Source: Filibacter tadaridae (lineage in GTDB: Bacteria > Bacillota > Bacilli > Bacillales_A > Planococcaceae). Taken from it: a stretch of DNA of 64,000 bases. How positions within the stretch are numbered: the stretch's first letter is position 1; every line of letters starts with the position of its first letter. The position numbers were made by a program, and so were the translations under genes. Positions 18,363-27,208 of this stretch are shown piece by piece. The stretch is taken from positions 1 to 64,000 of the forward strand of contig NZ_UXAV01000031.1 of NCBI RefSeq assembly GCF_900609045.1, written 5' to 3'. The notes under the pieces are model-generated. The model worked only from the letters and a program-made list of their open reading frames with translations. It made no database searches and was not told where the DNA came from.

Positions 18363-18686
18363 ATGGAAGATAAAACCGACTTTTCTAAAAGAAGAACTTC
18401 AATAGATCAACCGGATGATGCAGAAAGTAACAATCTTCAAATTGAGCCGTTCGATAAAAACGAAAAGAAATTCACAGGAGATTCCGAGCTTCAGCATGCC
18501 GCGGGAGATTATGAGCCCATATACGAAGAGGATGTCATTCTATCTTTCGATAATCCTGAACGAGAGTTAGTAGAACCGAGCGAAGATGAACAACAGCATC
18601 TGGAAATTGAAGAAGAAGTAGAACGTGCAGACGAAATTGAGGAGTTCCGCGCGTCTTACGGAGCCTATGATCCAGACCGAAACTAA
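18363..18686 (+). CDS. acidic hypothetical protein
   Basis: A 107-residue, highly acidic, low-complexity protein (many Glu and Asp, for example EDEQQHLEIEEEVERADEIEEF) with no signal peptide, membrane segment or known motif. GCGGAGGTGAATAGA precedes the ATG at 18363, a convincing translation start; the longer frame from 18330 has none. It follows repeat copy B and is not in the slaP operon. I do not recognise the family. Confidence 0.65.
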   Translation: MEDKTDFSKRRTSIDQPDDAESNNLQIEPFDKNEKKFTGDSELQHAAGDYEPIYEEDVILSFDNPERELVEPSEDEQQHLEIEEEVERADEIEEFRASYGAYDPDRN

Positions 18687-18695
18687 GCGAATCCC

Positions 18696-18738
18696 CCAAA
18701 AAAAATGCCCGCATTCCGTCATAGGAATGTGGGCATTC
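18696..18738. terminator. terminator between the acidic gene and nagB
   Basis: AATGCCCGCATTCC pairs with GGAATGTGGGCATT. The minus-strand side has an eight-T run (for nagB); the plus side is weaker. Confidence 0.88.
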
Positions 18739-18747
18739 TGCATTCAA

Positions 18748-19449
18748 TCAAACGTCAAGATCTGTAATAACCGTGACATCTTTATGTTCAAGTAGTTTTG
18801 TAATAGGCCATTCAGTTGTCACAGTGCCTTCAAGTAATTTTGAAATAGCAGCCCGTTTCTTTTCGCCAAATGCAAGCAATATCAATTTCTTTGCATTTGT
18901 GATGGATTGGATGCCCATTGTTATGGCTGTTTCAGGAATTGCTTCGTCGTTTTCAAAGTATTGGCTGTTAACGCCAAGTGTTGAATCTGTCAGTTCTGCC
19001 ACATGTGTAACAGAGTCGAATGGTGTGCCGGGTTCATTGAACGCGATATGGCCATTTTCACCGACCCCAAGTAATTGGATGTCAAGTGGGTTTTCGTTAA
19101 GCATCGCTTCATAAGATGCACATTCTTCATCCAAGTCATCTGCTAAACCATTTGCAATATGTGTTTCTTTGAATTTCTTTTTATCGAAGAGATGTTCGTT
19201 CATAAAATAAGCGTAGCTGTTCGGACTTGCCGCCCCGATTCCAACATACTCATCCAAGTTGAATGTAATGACGCCTTTAAAATCAAGGTCGGATTCCACC
19301 CATTTTTTATATACAGGAATCATCGTACTTCCCGTTGCGAGACCAAGTACATTGAGCCTTTTGTTTTCGAGTTCTTCTTTAATCATCCCAAAAACATGTT
19401 CCGCCCCTTGTTCAGGTCCCTCAACTTTTACGAGATTTACATTATTCAT
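18748..19449 (-). CDS. nagB: glucosamine-6-phosphate deaminase
   Basis: Converts glucosamine 6-phosphate to fructose 6-phosphate and ammonia, linking amino-sugar use to glycolysis. The 233-residue sequence shows LGLATGSTMIPVY (phosphate site), FNLDEYVG (catalytic Asp region), LLGVGENGHIAFNEPG with the conserved NGH(I)AFNEPG, and GIQSITNAKKLILLAFG. The length is that of the short Gram-positive NagB form. AAGGTAG lies upstream of the ATG with rather long spacing. No nagA is adjacent, so it is a single-gene unit. Confidence 0.94.
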   Translation of the reverse strand: MNNVNLVKVEGPEQGAEHVFGMIKEELENKRLNVLGLATGSTMIPVYKKWVESDLDFKGVITFNLDEYVGIGAASPNSYAYFMNEHLFDKKKFKETHIANGLADDLDEECASYEAMLNENPLDIQLLGVGENGHIAFNEPGTPFDSVTHVAELTDSTLGVNSQYFENDEAIPETAITMGIQSITNAKKLILLAFGEKKRAAISKLLEGTVTTEWPITKLLEHKDVTVITDLDV

Positions 19450-19529
19450 TCAAATCAACTACCTTCCACTAAAAATTTAGCTTACATTTCATTGTAATTT
19501 TTACAGCCACTATGGTCAAATTTTAACTA

Positions 19530-19837
19530 AGTCTTATTATCAAAAATTGGACTGCGGCTTTCGATAAAGCGAAACTTCAATCAGTAGGGGTTTCGACAGT
19601 TAAATACATACGGAAGAAATCAACGTTACTTGCCTTCATAGTTCCGATTATATGCAGATGTAGTTCATCGCGTCACTCGGGGTGGGAACATCTACTATCA
19701 TTCAGTTTGTCCCTTGGTCACTCGGTTATGCGGAAATAATTAGTGTATTATTTTGTCGGGCATTATTCACGTACTTTGACCTTCCACTTGTTTATCCGTA
19801 TTACCGGAAAGTAAAACTTCCACTGATTGGGATTTAA
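19530..19837 (+). pseudogene. decayed membrane-protein gene fragment
   Basis: The 452-bp gap between nagB and the malic enzyme holds two joined reading frames. Frame one (19530 to about 19662) reads SLIIKNWTAAFDKAKLQS onward to LLAFIVPIIC; frame two (from 19664 to the TAA at 19835-19837) reads FIASLGVGTSTIIQFVPW and ends YPYYRKVKLPLIGI. The hydrophobic, protein-like composition continues across the shift. No start codon with a ribosome binding site is present. It looks like the C-terminal remnant of a polytopic membrane protein broken by a frameshift. I do not recognise the family. Confidence 0.4.
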
Positions 19838-19848
19838 CTTAAGCTATC

Positions 19849-19886
19849 GAAAAAGCCATCAACCAAATTTCGTTTGGTTGATGGAC
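19849..19886 (-). terminator. terminator of the malic enzyme gene
   Basis: On the minus strand CCATCAACCAAA pairs with TTTGGTTGATGG (loop CGAA) and ends CTTTTTC. Confidence 0.88.
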
Positions 19887-19901
19887 TTGCTGACGCTTGC
19901 T

Positions 19902-21218
19902 TTACTCTATATGATTGGCTGCACGCTCCACTGCCGAAGCTACATTGAGGTGGACAGTTGGGTCGAGTGGATGTGGGACTAGATCCCCTGGCTTTGTGCT
20001 TTCGACAATTGCTAGTGCTGCCGCAATAAGCATTGGGTACGTGATTTTTTTCGCTTTTGCATTAAGGGCACCACGGAAAATGCCTGGGAATCCGAGTACA
20101 TTATTTACTTGGCGACCATCTGCTGCAAATGCCGCCCCAGCCGCAAGTGCATCTTCAGGTGTAATTTCAGCGTTCGGATTGGAAAGCGCTAAAATTATTT
20201 GTCCTTTTTTCACCATTTCAGGTTTAATAAGACCTGCTACCCCAGTTGTTGCAACGATTATATCGCATGTCGCCATTAGCTCGTCCAGCGTATCGATAAC
20301 TGTACCGCCATGCTTGGCAAGTCTTTCACATGCTACCTCATTTTGATCGATGCCGCGCATTTCCTTCACACCATAAGCCATAAGCATCCGGCTGATCGCA
20401 AGTCCAGCGGCACCAAGTCCGATTTGACCGACTACCGAATCCGACAGTTTAACGCCTTCCTGGTTACAAGCTGAAAGAACGGAAGCGAGCGTTACAACAG
20501 CAGTTCCGTGCTGATCGTCATGCATAACAGGCATATCAAGCTCCGCCTTAAGACGTTCTTCAATTTCAAAGCAATGAGGAGAGCCGATATCTTCAAGTAA
20601 AATACCGCCGAATCCTTTATGAATATGTTTTACCGTTTCGACAACTTGGTCAGGATTGCTCGTATCAAGCAAAATCGGGATACCGCTGATACCAGCAAAT
20701 TGATCGAATAACACAGCTTTCCCTTCCATTACAGGCATTCCTGCAACAGGACCGATGTTCCCCAGCCCTAGAATTGCCGTTCCGTCTGTAACGATTGCAA
20801 CAGTGTTCGATATACCAGTAAAATAGTCGGCTTGTTCGGGATCGTTTTTAATGACTTCACAAACGTTTGCGACACCCGGCGTGTAAACCCGACGTAAATC
20901 ACCAAGTGAACGAATTTCCATACGTCCTTTCATATGTATTTTTCCGCCTTCGTGGGCTTGAAGTACTTCATCCGTTACCGCATGCACACTTATTCCCTCG
21001 CCAATAGCGTTTACCGCATCCACGATACGTTGTAAATGCACCTCACTCGCACATTGAACAGATATATCTCGAATTGTCGACAGCGTACCAACTTTGATTG
21101 TCTGGATATCGCCTATATCCCCTTCCAATTGCCCGATTGCAAGTGCGACTTTCGCAAAGTTCCCCGGCTCTGAAGGTGTCTCTATAATTAAATTCCGCAT
21201 GAATTGAACTTGTTCCAT
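19902..21218 (-). CDS. malic enzyme with N-terminal ACT-like domain
   Basis: Oxidative decarboxylation of malate to pyruvate, about 438 residues. The first 80 residues (FMRNLIIETPSEPGNFAKVA to GISVHAVTD) look like an ACT-type regulatory domain. The catalytic part has RVYTPGVANVCE, SNTVAIVTDGTAILGLGNIGP, MHDDQHGTAVV and the cofactor-binding GLGAAGLAISRML. MEQVQFMRN is chosen as start because AGGAGG lies 9 bases before it. Length and ACT domain fit the MleA/YtsJ-like group; NAD versus NADP use cannot be decided from sequence alone. Confidence 0.88.
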   Translation of the reverse strand: MEQVQFMRNLIIETPSEPGNFAKVALAIGQLEGDIGDIQTIKVGTLSTIRDISVQCASEVHLQRIVDAVNAIGEGISVHAVTDEVLQAHEGGKIHMKGRMEIRSLGDLRRVYTPGVANVCEVIKNDPEQADYFTGISNTVAIVTDGTAILGLGNIGPVAGMPVMEGKAVLFDQFAGISGIPILLDTSNPDQVVETVKHIHKGFGGILLEDIGSPHCFEIEERLKAELDMPVMHDDQHGTAVVTLASVLSACNQEGVKLSDSVVGQIGLGAAGLAISRMLMAYGVKEMRGIDQNEVACERLAKHGGTVIDTLDELMATCDIIVATTGVAGLIKPEMVKKGQIILALSNPNAEITPEDALAAGAAFAADGRQVNNVLGFPGIFRGALNAKAKKITYPMLIAAALAIVESTKPGDLVPHPLDPTVHLNVASAVERAANHIE

Positions 21219-21534
21219 TTTAAATAACCTCCTGGTTGTCTGACCTCTTCTCATTTTACACGGATTGAAGTAAACCGTAAAACAAATCGTGTTTTTTTGC
21301 GATCATAAGGTCGTTGTTCCTCTTAAGGTAAGTTCTAAATACTCACTCTAATTACTTCTAATCAACCTATACCTTTTATATCGACAGTTCAATCTGAAAA
21401 CGAATGCGAAATATGTCGAATAAGTGATACTGAAATCTACTGAAAACATTCCCTTTACAGCGGTATTTCATCAATTTATTTGTATTTGAAAAATAAATGA
21501 ATACGCACTTTTCCTAACTTAGCGCTATATTTAT

Positions 21535-21564
21535 TAGACAATTGACCCTATTTCGCGATATACT
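21535..21564 (+). promoter_or_regulatory. promoter of brnQ
   Basis: TAGACA (21535-21540), 18-base spacer, TATACT (21559-21564), about 50 bp before the brnQ start. The remaining 395-bp gap (21219-21613) shows no gene, no T-box motif and no clear CodY box. Confidence 0.55.
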
Positions 21565-21613
21565 AATCTATGAAGTACTTAGTTAATAAGTCTAGTTGGG
21601 AGATGTCGTTTTA

Positions 21614-22924
21614 ATGTCTATACAGAAGAATTTTGTCATCGGTCTTATGCTCTTCGCTTTGTTTCTTGGAGCTGGCAATATAATATTCCCGCCCTTACTT
21701 GGTCAAATGGCTGGGGACGACCTTTTCATCTCTATGATTGGATTTCTGATTACTGGAGTCGGCTTGCCTTTGCTCGCGATTCTTGCCATAGCCAATGCTG
21801 GAGGCGGCTTGCAAACGATTGCTAACCGAGTTAACCCAGTTTTTGGAATAGCTTTCACAATGATTGTGTACTTGGCAATCGGTCCTTTCTTTGGTATTCC
21901 AAGAACGGCTACTGTTTCCTATGAAATCGGTATCGCACCGTTCTTACCGGACACTGTAGCAGTCTCCAATTGGCCACTTGCAGTATTTACAGTCGTCTTT
22001 TTCATCATTACAATAGCGCTTGCGCTAAACCCTGCGAAACTAGTCGATCGCATCGGTAAAGTTTTGACACCTGTTCTGTTCTTGGTTATTGGTGCACTTG
22101 CTGTGAAAAGCATTGTAACGCCGATGGGTGATATTGGACAGCCGCAAGGGGATTATCTGACGAAACCATTTTTCCGTAGTTTTGTCGAAGGCTATTTGAC
22201 AATGGATGTTATTGCAGCCCTTGTTTTCGGTATCGTCATCATTAACACCTTTAAAGCGGAAGGCGTTACAGGAAGCCGTGCACAAATGAAAGCCATGATC
22301 TTTGCTGGTAGTATCGCAGCAATCGGTTTGGCACTCGTATACATATCGCTAGGCTACATCGGTGCAACTAGTACCAGTGTAATCGGCATTCAAGAAAATG
22401 GCGGAACCGTTTTAGCGCTTGCCTCAAAAGTGTTATACGGGTCTTATGGATCGATCATTCTTGCGATTACAATCATTTTCGCCTGTTTAACAACATCTAT
22501 TGGTCTTGTATCAGCGTGTGCGCAATATTTCAGTGAAGTAATGCCCCGTTTATCATACAAGACATTTGTTTTCATCTTTGCGATATTCAGTGCATTATTC
22601 GCGAATGTAGGTTTAACTCAGCTCATTGCTATTTCAATTCCAGTATTATTAATGATTTATCCACTAGCTATCGTTTTAGTACTTCTATCTTTTGTAGACA
22701 AATGGTTCGGAAGAAAGCCGGTCGTCTATATTATGGCTTTAGTTCCAACCGCTTTCGTCAGCATCTTCGACGGCTTGCTCGGTGCATCTATCGATGTTAA
22801 ACCGGTCACATCGATACTATCCAATCTACCACTTTATGAACAACAGATTGGTTGGCTTGTTCCTGCGATAGTCGGCGCACTTATCGGTCTTGTACTTAGT
22901 CCACTATTTAAAAAACGGATATAA
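21614..22924 (+). CDS. brnQ: branched-chain amino acid transport protein BrnQ
   Basis: Sodium-coupled importer of leucine, isoleucine and valine (LIVCS family). The 436-residue protein has about 12 membrane segments. FALFLGAGNIIFPPLLGQMAG near the N-terminus and GPFFGIPRTATVSYEIG are diagnostic; the helix-breaking ACLTTSIGL and LIAISIPVLLMIYP regions are also typical. The ATG at 21614 follows GGGAGAT; a TTG at 21596 overlaps the site. The gene is single and far from the ilv-leu operon, but the substrate class is the same. Confidence 0.92.
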   Translation: MSIQKNFVIGLMLFALFLGAGNIIFPPLLGQMAGDDLFISMIGFLITGVGLPLLAILAIANAGGGLQTIANRVNPVFGIAFTMIVYLAIGPFFGIPRTATVSYEIGIAPFLPDTVAVSNWPLAVFTVVFFIITIALALNPAKLVDRIGKVLTPVLFLVIGALAVKSIVTPMGDIGQPQGDYLTKPFFRSFVEGYLTMDVIAALVFGIVIINTFKAEGVTGSRAQMKAMIFAGSIAAIGLALVYISLGYIGATSTSVIGIQENGGTVLALASKVLYGSYGSIILAITIIFACLTTSIGLVSACAQYFSEVMPRLSYKTFVFIFAIFSALFANVGLTQLIAISIPVLLMIYPLAIVLVLLSFVDKWFGRKPVVYIMALVPTAFVSIFDGLLGASIDVKPVTSILSNLPLYEQQIGWLVPAIVGALIGLVLSPLFKKRI

Positions 22925-23000
22925 TTTTCAAACACTTCAGCGTTTCTGTTCGAGTGATGATATACTGAATACTTATTCATTTTGATAAGGAGTGTTTATT

Positions 23001-23348
23001 TTGAATTTCGATGAAATGTCTATGGAATCCATTTGGAATGAAATCGATGCACAATTGAACGGCAATCCAGAACCGATTGCAAAGATGAACACGTCTTATT
23101 CTTTCGACTTGTCGGGTGAAGACGGTGGTATGTTCGGCTTAAAATTGTCGGAAGGCAAAGCTGAAACAATTATGGGGGATCCCGGTGAAGTCGAGTGTGC
23201 GCTTAAAATGAGTGTAAAAGATTTCAAGAAATTACTTGCGGGTAATTTGAATTCCACAGCCGCCTTCATGATGAGCAAATTGAAGGTAAAAGGCAATATC
23301 GGGCTTGCACTTAAACTTGAAAGTTTGTTAAAAGAATATGCTTTCTGA
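23001..23348 (+). CDS. SCP2 sterol-binding domain protein
   Basis: A 115-residue single-domain protein with the SCP2 pattern: an acidic N-terminal helix, YSFDLSGEDGGMFGLKLSEGKAE (strands), ECALKMSVKDFKKLLAGNLN and the C-terminal SKLKVKGNIGLALKLESLL, the lipid-tunnel helix region. Members bind fatty acids or similar lipids; the bacterial role is not defined. I take TTG at 23001 as start, 8 bases after AAGGAG; a GTG at 22992 overlaps that site. Own terminator follows. Confidence 0.78.
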   Translation: MNFDEMSMESIWNEIDAQLNGNPEPIAKMNTSYSFDLSGEDGGMFGLKLSEGKAETIMGDPGEVECALKMSVKDFKKLLAGNLNSTAAFMMSKLKVKGNIGLALKLESLLKEYAF

Positions 23349-23357
23349 ATGAAATGA

Positions 23358-23392
23358 AACGACTTCCAATTGAAAAGGGAGTCGTTTTTTTA
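23358..23392 (+). terminator. terminator of the SCP2 gene
   Basis: AACGACTTCC pairs with GGGAGTCGTT (one G-T pair) and is followed by seven T. Confidence 0.85.
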
Positions 23393-23562
23393 TTTCCGAA
23401 AGTATTGAGTCGAAGCAAATCACTAAAAACTTTCGTTTGTTCAATTTAGTAACCTAGTATTCCAAGTCGAATCCCTCTATCATCTATTGTCAGTCGAGAA
23501 AGTAATGTATATACTAGTAATAGGAAGATTGGCAAAAAATCGTCATTGATGGAGTGAGATTT

Positions 23563-25149
23563 ATGTTCAAGGATAATCGCTTTCTTGATTATAATATGTC
23601 GGGCTTCCGCAAGGATTTAATTGCTGGGATTACTGTCGGTATTGTAGCCATTCCACTTGGGATGGCTTTTGCAATCGCTTCAGGCGTTAAGCCTGAATAC
23701 GGGTTGTACACGACCATTATCGCGGGATTCCTAGTCGCATTACTTGGGGGTTCACGCTATCAAATTGCGGGCCCGACAGGCGCATTCATTCCTATTTTAC
23801 TTGCAATTGTTCTCCAATATGGCTATGAGGATTTGTTACTGGCAGGATTCCTAGCCGGTATTTTCCTTGTCATTATGAGCTGTCTGGGTGTGAGCAATCT
23901 GATTCACTTCGTCCCCCGGTCTGTGACAATCGGATTCACTACAGGAATAGCCGTTATCATCTTTATGGGGCAGTTGGCTAACTTTTTCGGACTTTCAGGT
24001 CTGGAAGATAAAGAATTCTTTCATGAAAACATGATTGATCTATTTAGACAGTTCCATACGATTAACCTATACAGTATCGTTGTTGCTTTGATTGGACTTG
24101 TGGTCATTTTCGTTTTACCGAAGATTGCACCTAAAATACCTGTACTACTCGTCGCTCTTGTGATTCCTACAATTCTATCTTTCTTCTTTTTCCCTGGTAA
24201 AATCGAAACAATCGGTACCGCATTTGGTGGTATCCCACAGACACTTCCAACATTCCAATTTCCACATATTACATTGACGAAATTAGTAGATCTTTGGCAG
24301 CCTGCACTCATCATAGCCTCACTCGGTGCCATTGAATCGCTATTATCTGCAGTTGTTGCGGATGGGATGAAAGTTGGAGAAAAACATGACTCCAAACGAG
24401 AACTATTCGGCCAGGGGATTGCTAATATCATTACGCCTTTATTTGGTGGTATCCCGGCAACCGGTGCAATTGCAAGGACGGCTACCAATATTCGATCAGG
24501 CGCGGTCAGTCCATTATCAGGCGTTGTCCAAAGTGTCTTTGTTCTATCTTTCCTCTTGATTTTTGCACCTTACGCATCGTACATCCCACTTGCAGCGATG
24601 GCACCTATTCTTATGTTCGTCGCTTGGAATATGAGTGCACGGAAAGCGTTCACCCATATCCTATCGGTTCGTTCGGGTGACTCAATCGTTTTAGTAACAA
24701 CGTTCTTACTTACGATCTTCATCAACTTAACGATTGCTGTCCAAGTAGGGATATTACTTGCCGCCCTGTCATTTCTTAAGAAAATGAGCGGCAAGCTTGT
24801 ACTAAAAGAAGCGGAACTATCTGATGTCGAGATTGTTACATTCGGCAAGGACGGCACTGATTCACTTACGAAGTTTATCGTGGATGGTCCTCTTTTTTTC
24901 GGAACAGCAAAAGTGTTTGAAGATGTATACCCTTCTTTACTTCCAGCGGGAACGAAGAAAGTCATACTGGACTTGAAGCATTTGTCTGTCATGGATGCCA
25001 CAGGTGAAGCTATACTTTATACATTACTTGAAGACGCTGAAAAAGCAGGGATACAAGTGATCATCAAACGATTGCCGAAGGATAAACTATCCCTTTTCAA
25101 AAAGAGTGGCCTTTATGAACGCATCGGTGAAAAGAACTTTTTCATGTAA
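23563..25149 (+). CDS. SulP-family anion transporter with STAS domain
   Basis: A 528-residue inner-membrane transporter of the SLC26/SulP family. The N-terminal signature GITVGIVAIPLGMAFAIASGVKPEYGLYT is clear, followed by QIAGPTGAF (anion-binding half-helix region) and about 12-14 membrane segments. The C-terminal STAS domain (about 430-528) holds VILDLKHLSVMDATGEAILYTL. Members carry sulfate, bicarbonate or dicarboxylates; no linked gene indicates which. ATG at 23563 follows GGAGTGAG. Confidence 0.88.
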   Translation: MFKDNRFLDYNMSGFRKDLIAGITVGIVAIPLGMAFAIASGVKPEYGLYTTIIAGFLVALLGGSRYQIAGPTGAFIPILLAIVLQYGYEDLLLAGFLAGIFLVIMSCLGVSNLIHFVPRSVTIGFTTGIAVIIFMGQLANFFGLSGLEDKEFFHENMIDLFRQFHTINLYSIVVALIGLVVIFVLPKIAPKIPVLLVALVIPTILSFFFFPGKIETIGTAFGGIPQTLPTFQFPHITLTKLVDLWQPALIIASLGAIESLLSAVVADGMKVGEKHDSKRELFGQGIANIITPLFGGIPATGAIARTATNIRSGAVSPLSGVVQSVFVLSFLLIFAPYASYIPLAAMAPILMFVAWNMSARKAFTHILSVRSGDSIVLVTTFLLTIFINLTIAVQVGILLAALSFLKKMSGKLVLKEAELSDVEIVTFGKDGTDSLTKFIVDGPLFFGTAKVFEDVYPSLLPAGTKKVILDLKHLSVMDATGEAILYTLLEDAEKAGIQVIIKRLPKDKLSLFKKSGLYERIGEKNFFM

Positions 25150-25167
25150 GCTGTATTTTAGAGGTGG

Positions 25168-25202
25168 AAAAAAGGCTATCCATTTACTGGATAGCCTTTT
25201 TG
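25168..25202. terminator. bidirectional terminator between sulP and the TRAP operon
   Basis: AAAAAGGCTATCCA pairs perfectly with TGGATAGCCTTTTT. Confidence 0.92.
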
Positions 25203-25212
25203 TTGATGTAGT

Positions 25213-27168
25213 TTATACAACAAGCATTGTTGTATTTTTATCCCCATCCGGCCTTTTCTTTTGGATAAACCAGATAAGTGCTAACAGAACAATACCGATT
25301 CCACTTGTCAACGGTTCGGGAATGATAAGCATCAACCCCGCTCCAAACAAGATGATCCGTTCCCACATTTTCGAATTGCGGACAAAATAGCCGATGACGG
25401 CACTACTTACACCAATCATTCCTAGTAACGCTGTTGCAACACCGAGTATGAGCATAATTGGCGTTGCATTAACGAAGAGAAGAATTGGATTATAGATGAA
25501 CACAAATGGGATGATGAAAGCGGCAATTGCCAGTTTCACGGCTGTAACCCCGGTTTTAAACGGATTTGCTTTTGCGATACCTGCACCCGCATAGGCTGCA
25601 AGACAAACTGGTGGCGTAATGTCAGCCACAATGCCGAAGTAAAAGACGAACATATGTGCAGCAATTGGAGCGACTCCAAACTCATTAATCAATGCAGGAG
25701 CGGCAATCGTCGCCGTCACAACATAATTTGCTGTCGTCGGCAGTCCCATGCCAAGTATGATACAGGCAATCATTGTGAAAATTAGGGCAAGAATTAGATG
25801 CCCGCTTGACAAAGCGATGATTCCTGAGGCAAACTTGGCGCCCAATCCTGTCATACTGACGACCCCTGCAATAATTCCGGCTGTCGCCACTGCCGCAATA
25901 ACCGGCAATGCAACCCTTCCACCTTGCTCGAGTACATAGATGATTTTCTTGAAATTCATCCGTGAATCTTTTCGTACGAGTGAAACAAGGAATGCAGCAA
26001 GAATCCCGTAAAGTGCTGCACGTTGCGGAGTAGAACCAGTCATGATTGTGCCTATAATTACAAAAAGTGGTGTTAGCATATATCCATTTCGAATTATTAT
26101 TCTTCTAAAAATCGGTAGTTCAGCTTTCGGTAAACCAAAAATCTTCAATCTTTTAGCTTCAAAATGCGTTCCGATGAAAATACCAGTAAAGTAGAGAATA
26201 GCGGGTATAAAGGCTGCCAACATAATAGTTGAATAGTTGACGCCTAGATACTCCATCATAATGAATGCCGCCGCCCCCATCATCGGAGGCATTACTTGGC
26301 CGCCTGTCGAAGCGGCAGCTTCAGTCGCCGCAGAGAACTCGGGTTTGAATCCTGCTTTTTTCATCATCGGAATGGTAAATGATCCTGTAGCAACTGTATT
26401 TCCAACAGAGCTTCCGGAAACTGTACCCTGCAATGCGCTAGCAACTACTGCCGCTTTCGCCGTGCCGCCTGTATACTTTCCCGTTAAAGAGAAAGCCAGA
26501 TCATTGAAAAACTTACCGATTGGTGTATTCACAAGCAGCACGCCGAAGAATAGGAAAAGAAATATGAACTTTGCTGAAATTTGAATGGGTGTACCGAACA
26601 CACCGCTTTCCTGATACCATAAGTTTGTCACAATGCGATCGACTGAAAATCCAGGATGGGACAAAATATGTGTGGGAATGTAGTTTCCAAAAACCGCATA
26701 GAGTATTGCCGTGCTTGCCACGATAACAATCGGTAGCCCGACTGTTCTTCTCGTCGCTTCCAGTACAAGTGCAATCCCCAGTAATGATATAATCATGTCG
26801 AGTGTGCTATAGCCTGAAATCCTACTTTGTAAAATTGATTCGAAAAAGAATATTTTATGGTATGTCACATACATTGCTGTAAATGCTAGAACGATGTCAT
26901 ACCAGGGTACAGTCTTTTGCGTCTTTCTCCATGCTTTTCTTGCAGGATAAAGAAGAAATACAATTCCTAACGCCGTTCCGAGATGGACGGCACCCTGCTT
27001 TTGAGAAGGGAGTACACCGAAGTATCCCGTATACAGATGAAAGATTGTGAGCGAAACACCAAGAAATGTGATGACCCATGCCCACTTTCCAATTTCGGTA
27101 CGGAACTGGTTCTCCTTATCATACTTCTCAAGAATATCTTGCGCATCGACGACTTTTTGTTTTTTCAT
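25213..27168 (-). CDS. TRAP transporter fused permease (DctQ-DctM, TAXI type)
   Basis: A 651-residue integral membrane protein that combines the 4-TM small and 12-TM large permease subunits of a TRAP carrier. The N-terminal third holds the small-subunit-like segments (VITFLGVSLTIFHLYTGYFG region). The DctM-like part shows GSSVGNTVATGSFTIP, GQVMPPMMGAAAFIM and ILGMGLPTTANYV. Fused permeases of this kind pair with TAXI binding proteins. The upstream gene is such a protein, 40 bp away, so the two form one operon. GGGAGTGAAGT precedes the ATG. Substrate unknown; family members take up carboxylates such as glutamate or C4-dicarboxylates. Confidence 0.92.
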   Translation of the reverse strand: MKKQKVVDAQDILEKYDKENQFRTEIGKWAWVITFLGVSLTIFHLYTGYFGVLPSQKQGAVHLGTALGIVFLLYPARKAWRKTQKTVPWYDIVLAFTAMYVTYHKIFFFESILQSRISGYSTLDMIISLLGIALVLEATRRTVGLPIVIVASTAILYAVFGNYIPTHILSHPGFSVDRIVTNLWYQESGVFGTPIQISAKFIFLFLFFGVLLVNTPIGKFFNDLAFSLTGKYTGGTAKAAVVASALQGTVSGSSVGNTVATGSFTIPMMKKAGFKPEFSAATEAAASTGGQVMPPMMGAAAFIMMEYLGVNYSTIMLAAFIPAILYFTGIFIGTHFEAKRLKIFGLPKAELPIFRRIIIRNGYMLTPLFVIIGTIMTGSTPQRAALYGILAAFLVSLVRKDSRMNFKKIIYVLEQGGRVALPVIAAVATAGIIAGVVSMTGLGAKFASGIIALSSGHLILALIFTMIACIILGMGLPTTANYVVTATIAAPALINEFGVAPIAAHMFVFYFGIVADITPPVCLAAYAGAGIAKANPFKTGVTAVKLAIAAFIIPFVFIYNPILLFVNATPIMLILGVATALLGMIGVSSAVIGYFVRNSKMWERIILFGAGLMLIIPEPLTSGIGIVLLALIWFIQKKRPDGDKNTTMLVV

Positions 27169-27208
27169 ACTTCACTCCCTTCCTCCCATTAACCGCTATG
27201 CAATCGTA

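Noticed and set aside
19450-19529. Start codon for the frame-shifted relic (ATGGTCAAATTTTAA)
   Set aside because: The ATG is followed by a stop after four codons and cannot initiate the downstream frames.
21241-21290. Hairpin followed by seven T on the plus strand upstream of the malic enzyme gene
   Set aside because: The stem is short and imperfect and no plus-strand gene ends before it, so I see nothing for it to terminate.
21219-21613. T-box or CodY control of brnQ
   Set aside because: No GGTGG-type T-box and no AATTTTCWGAAAATT-like site could be found in the gap.
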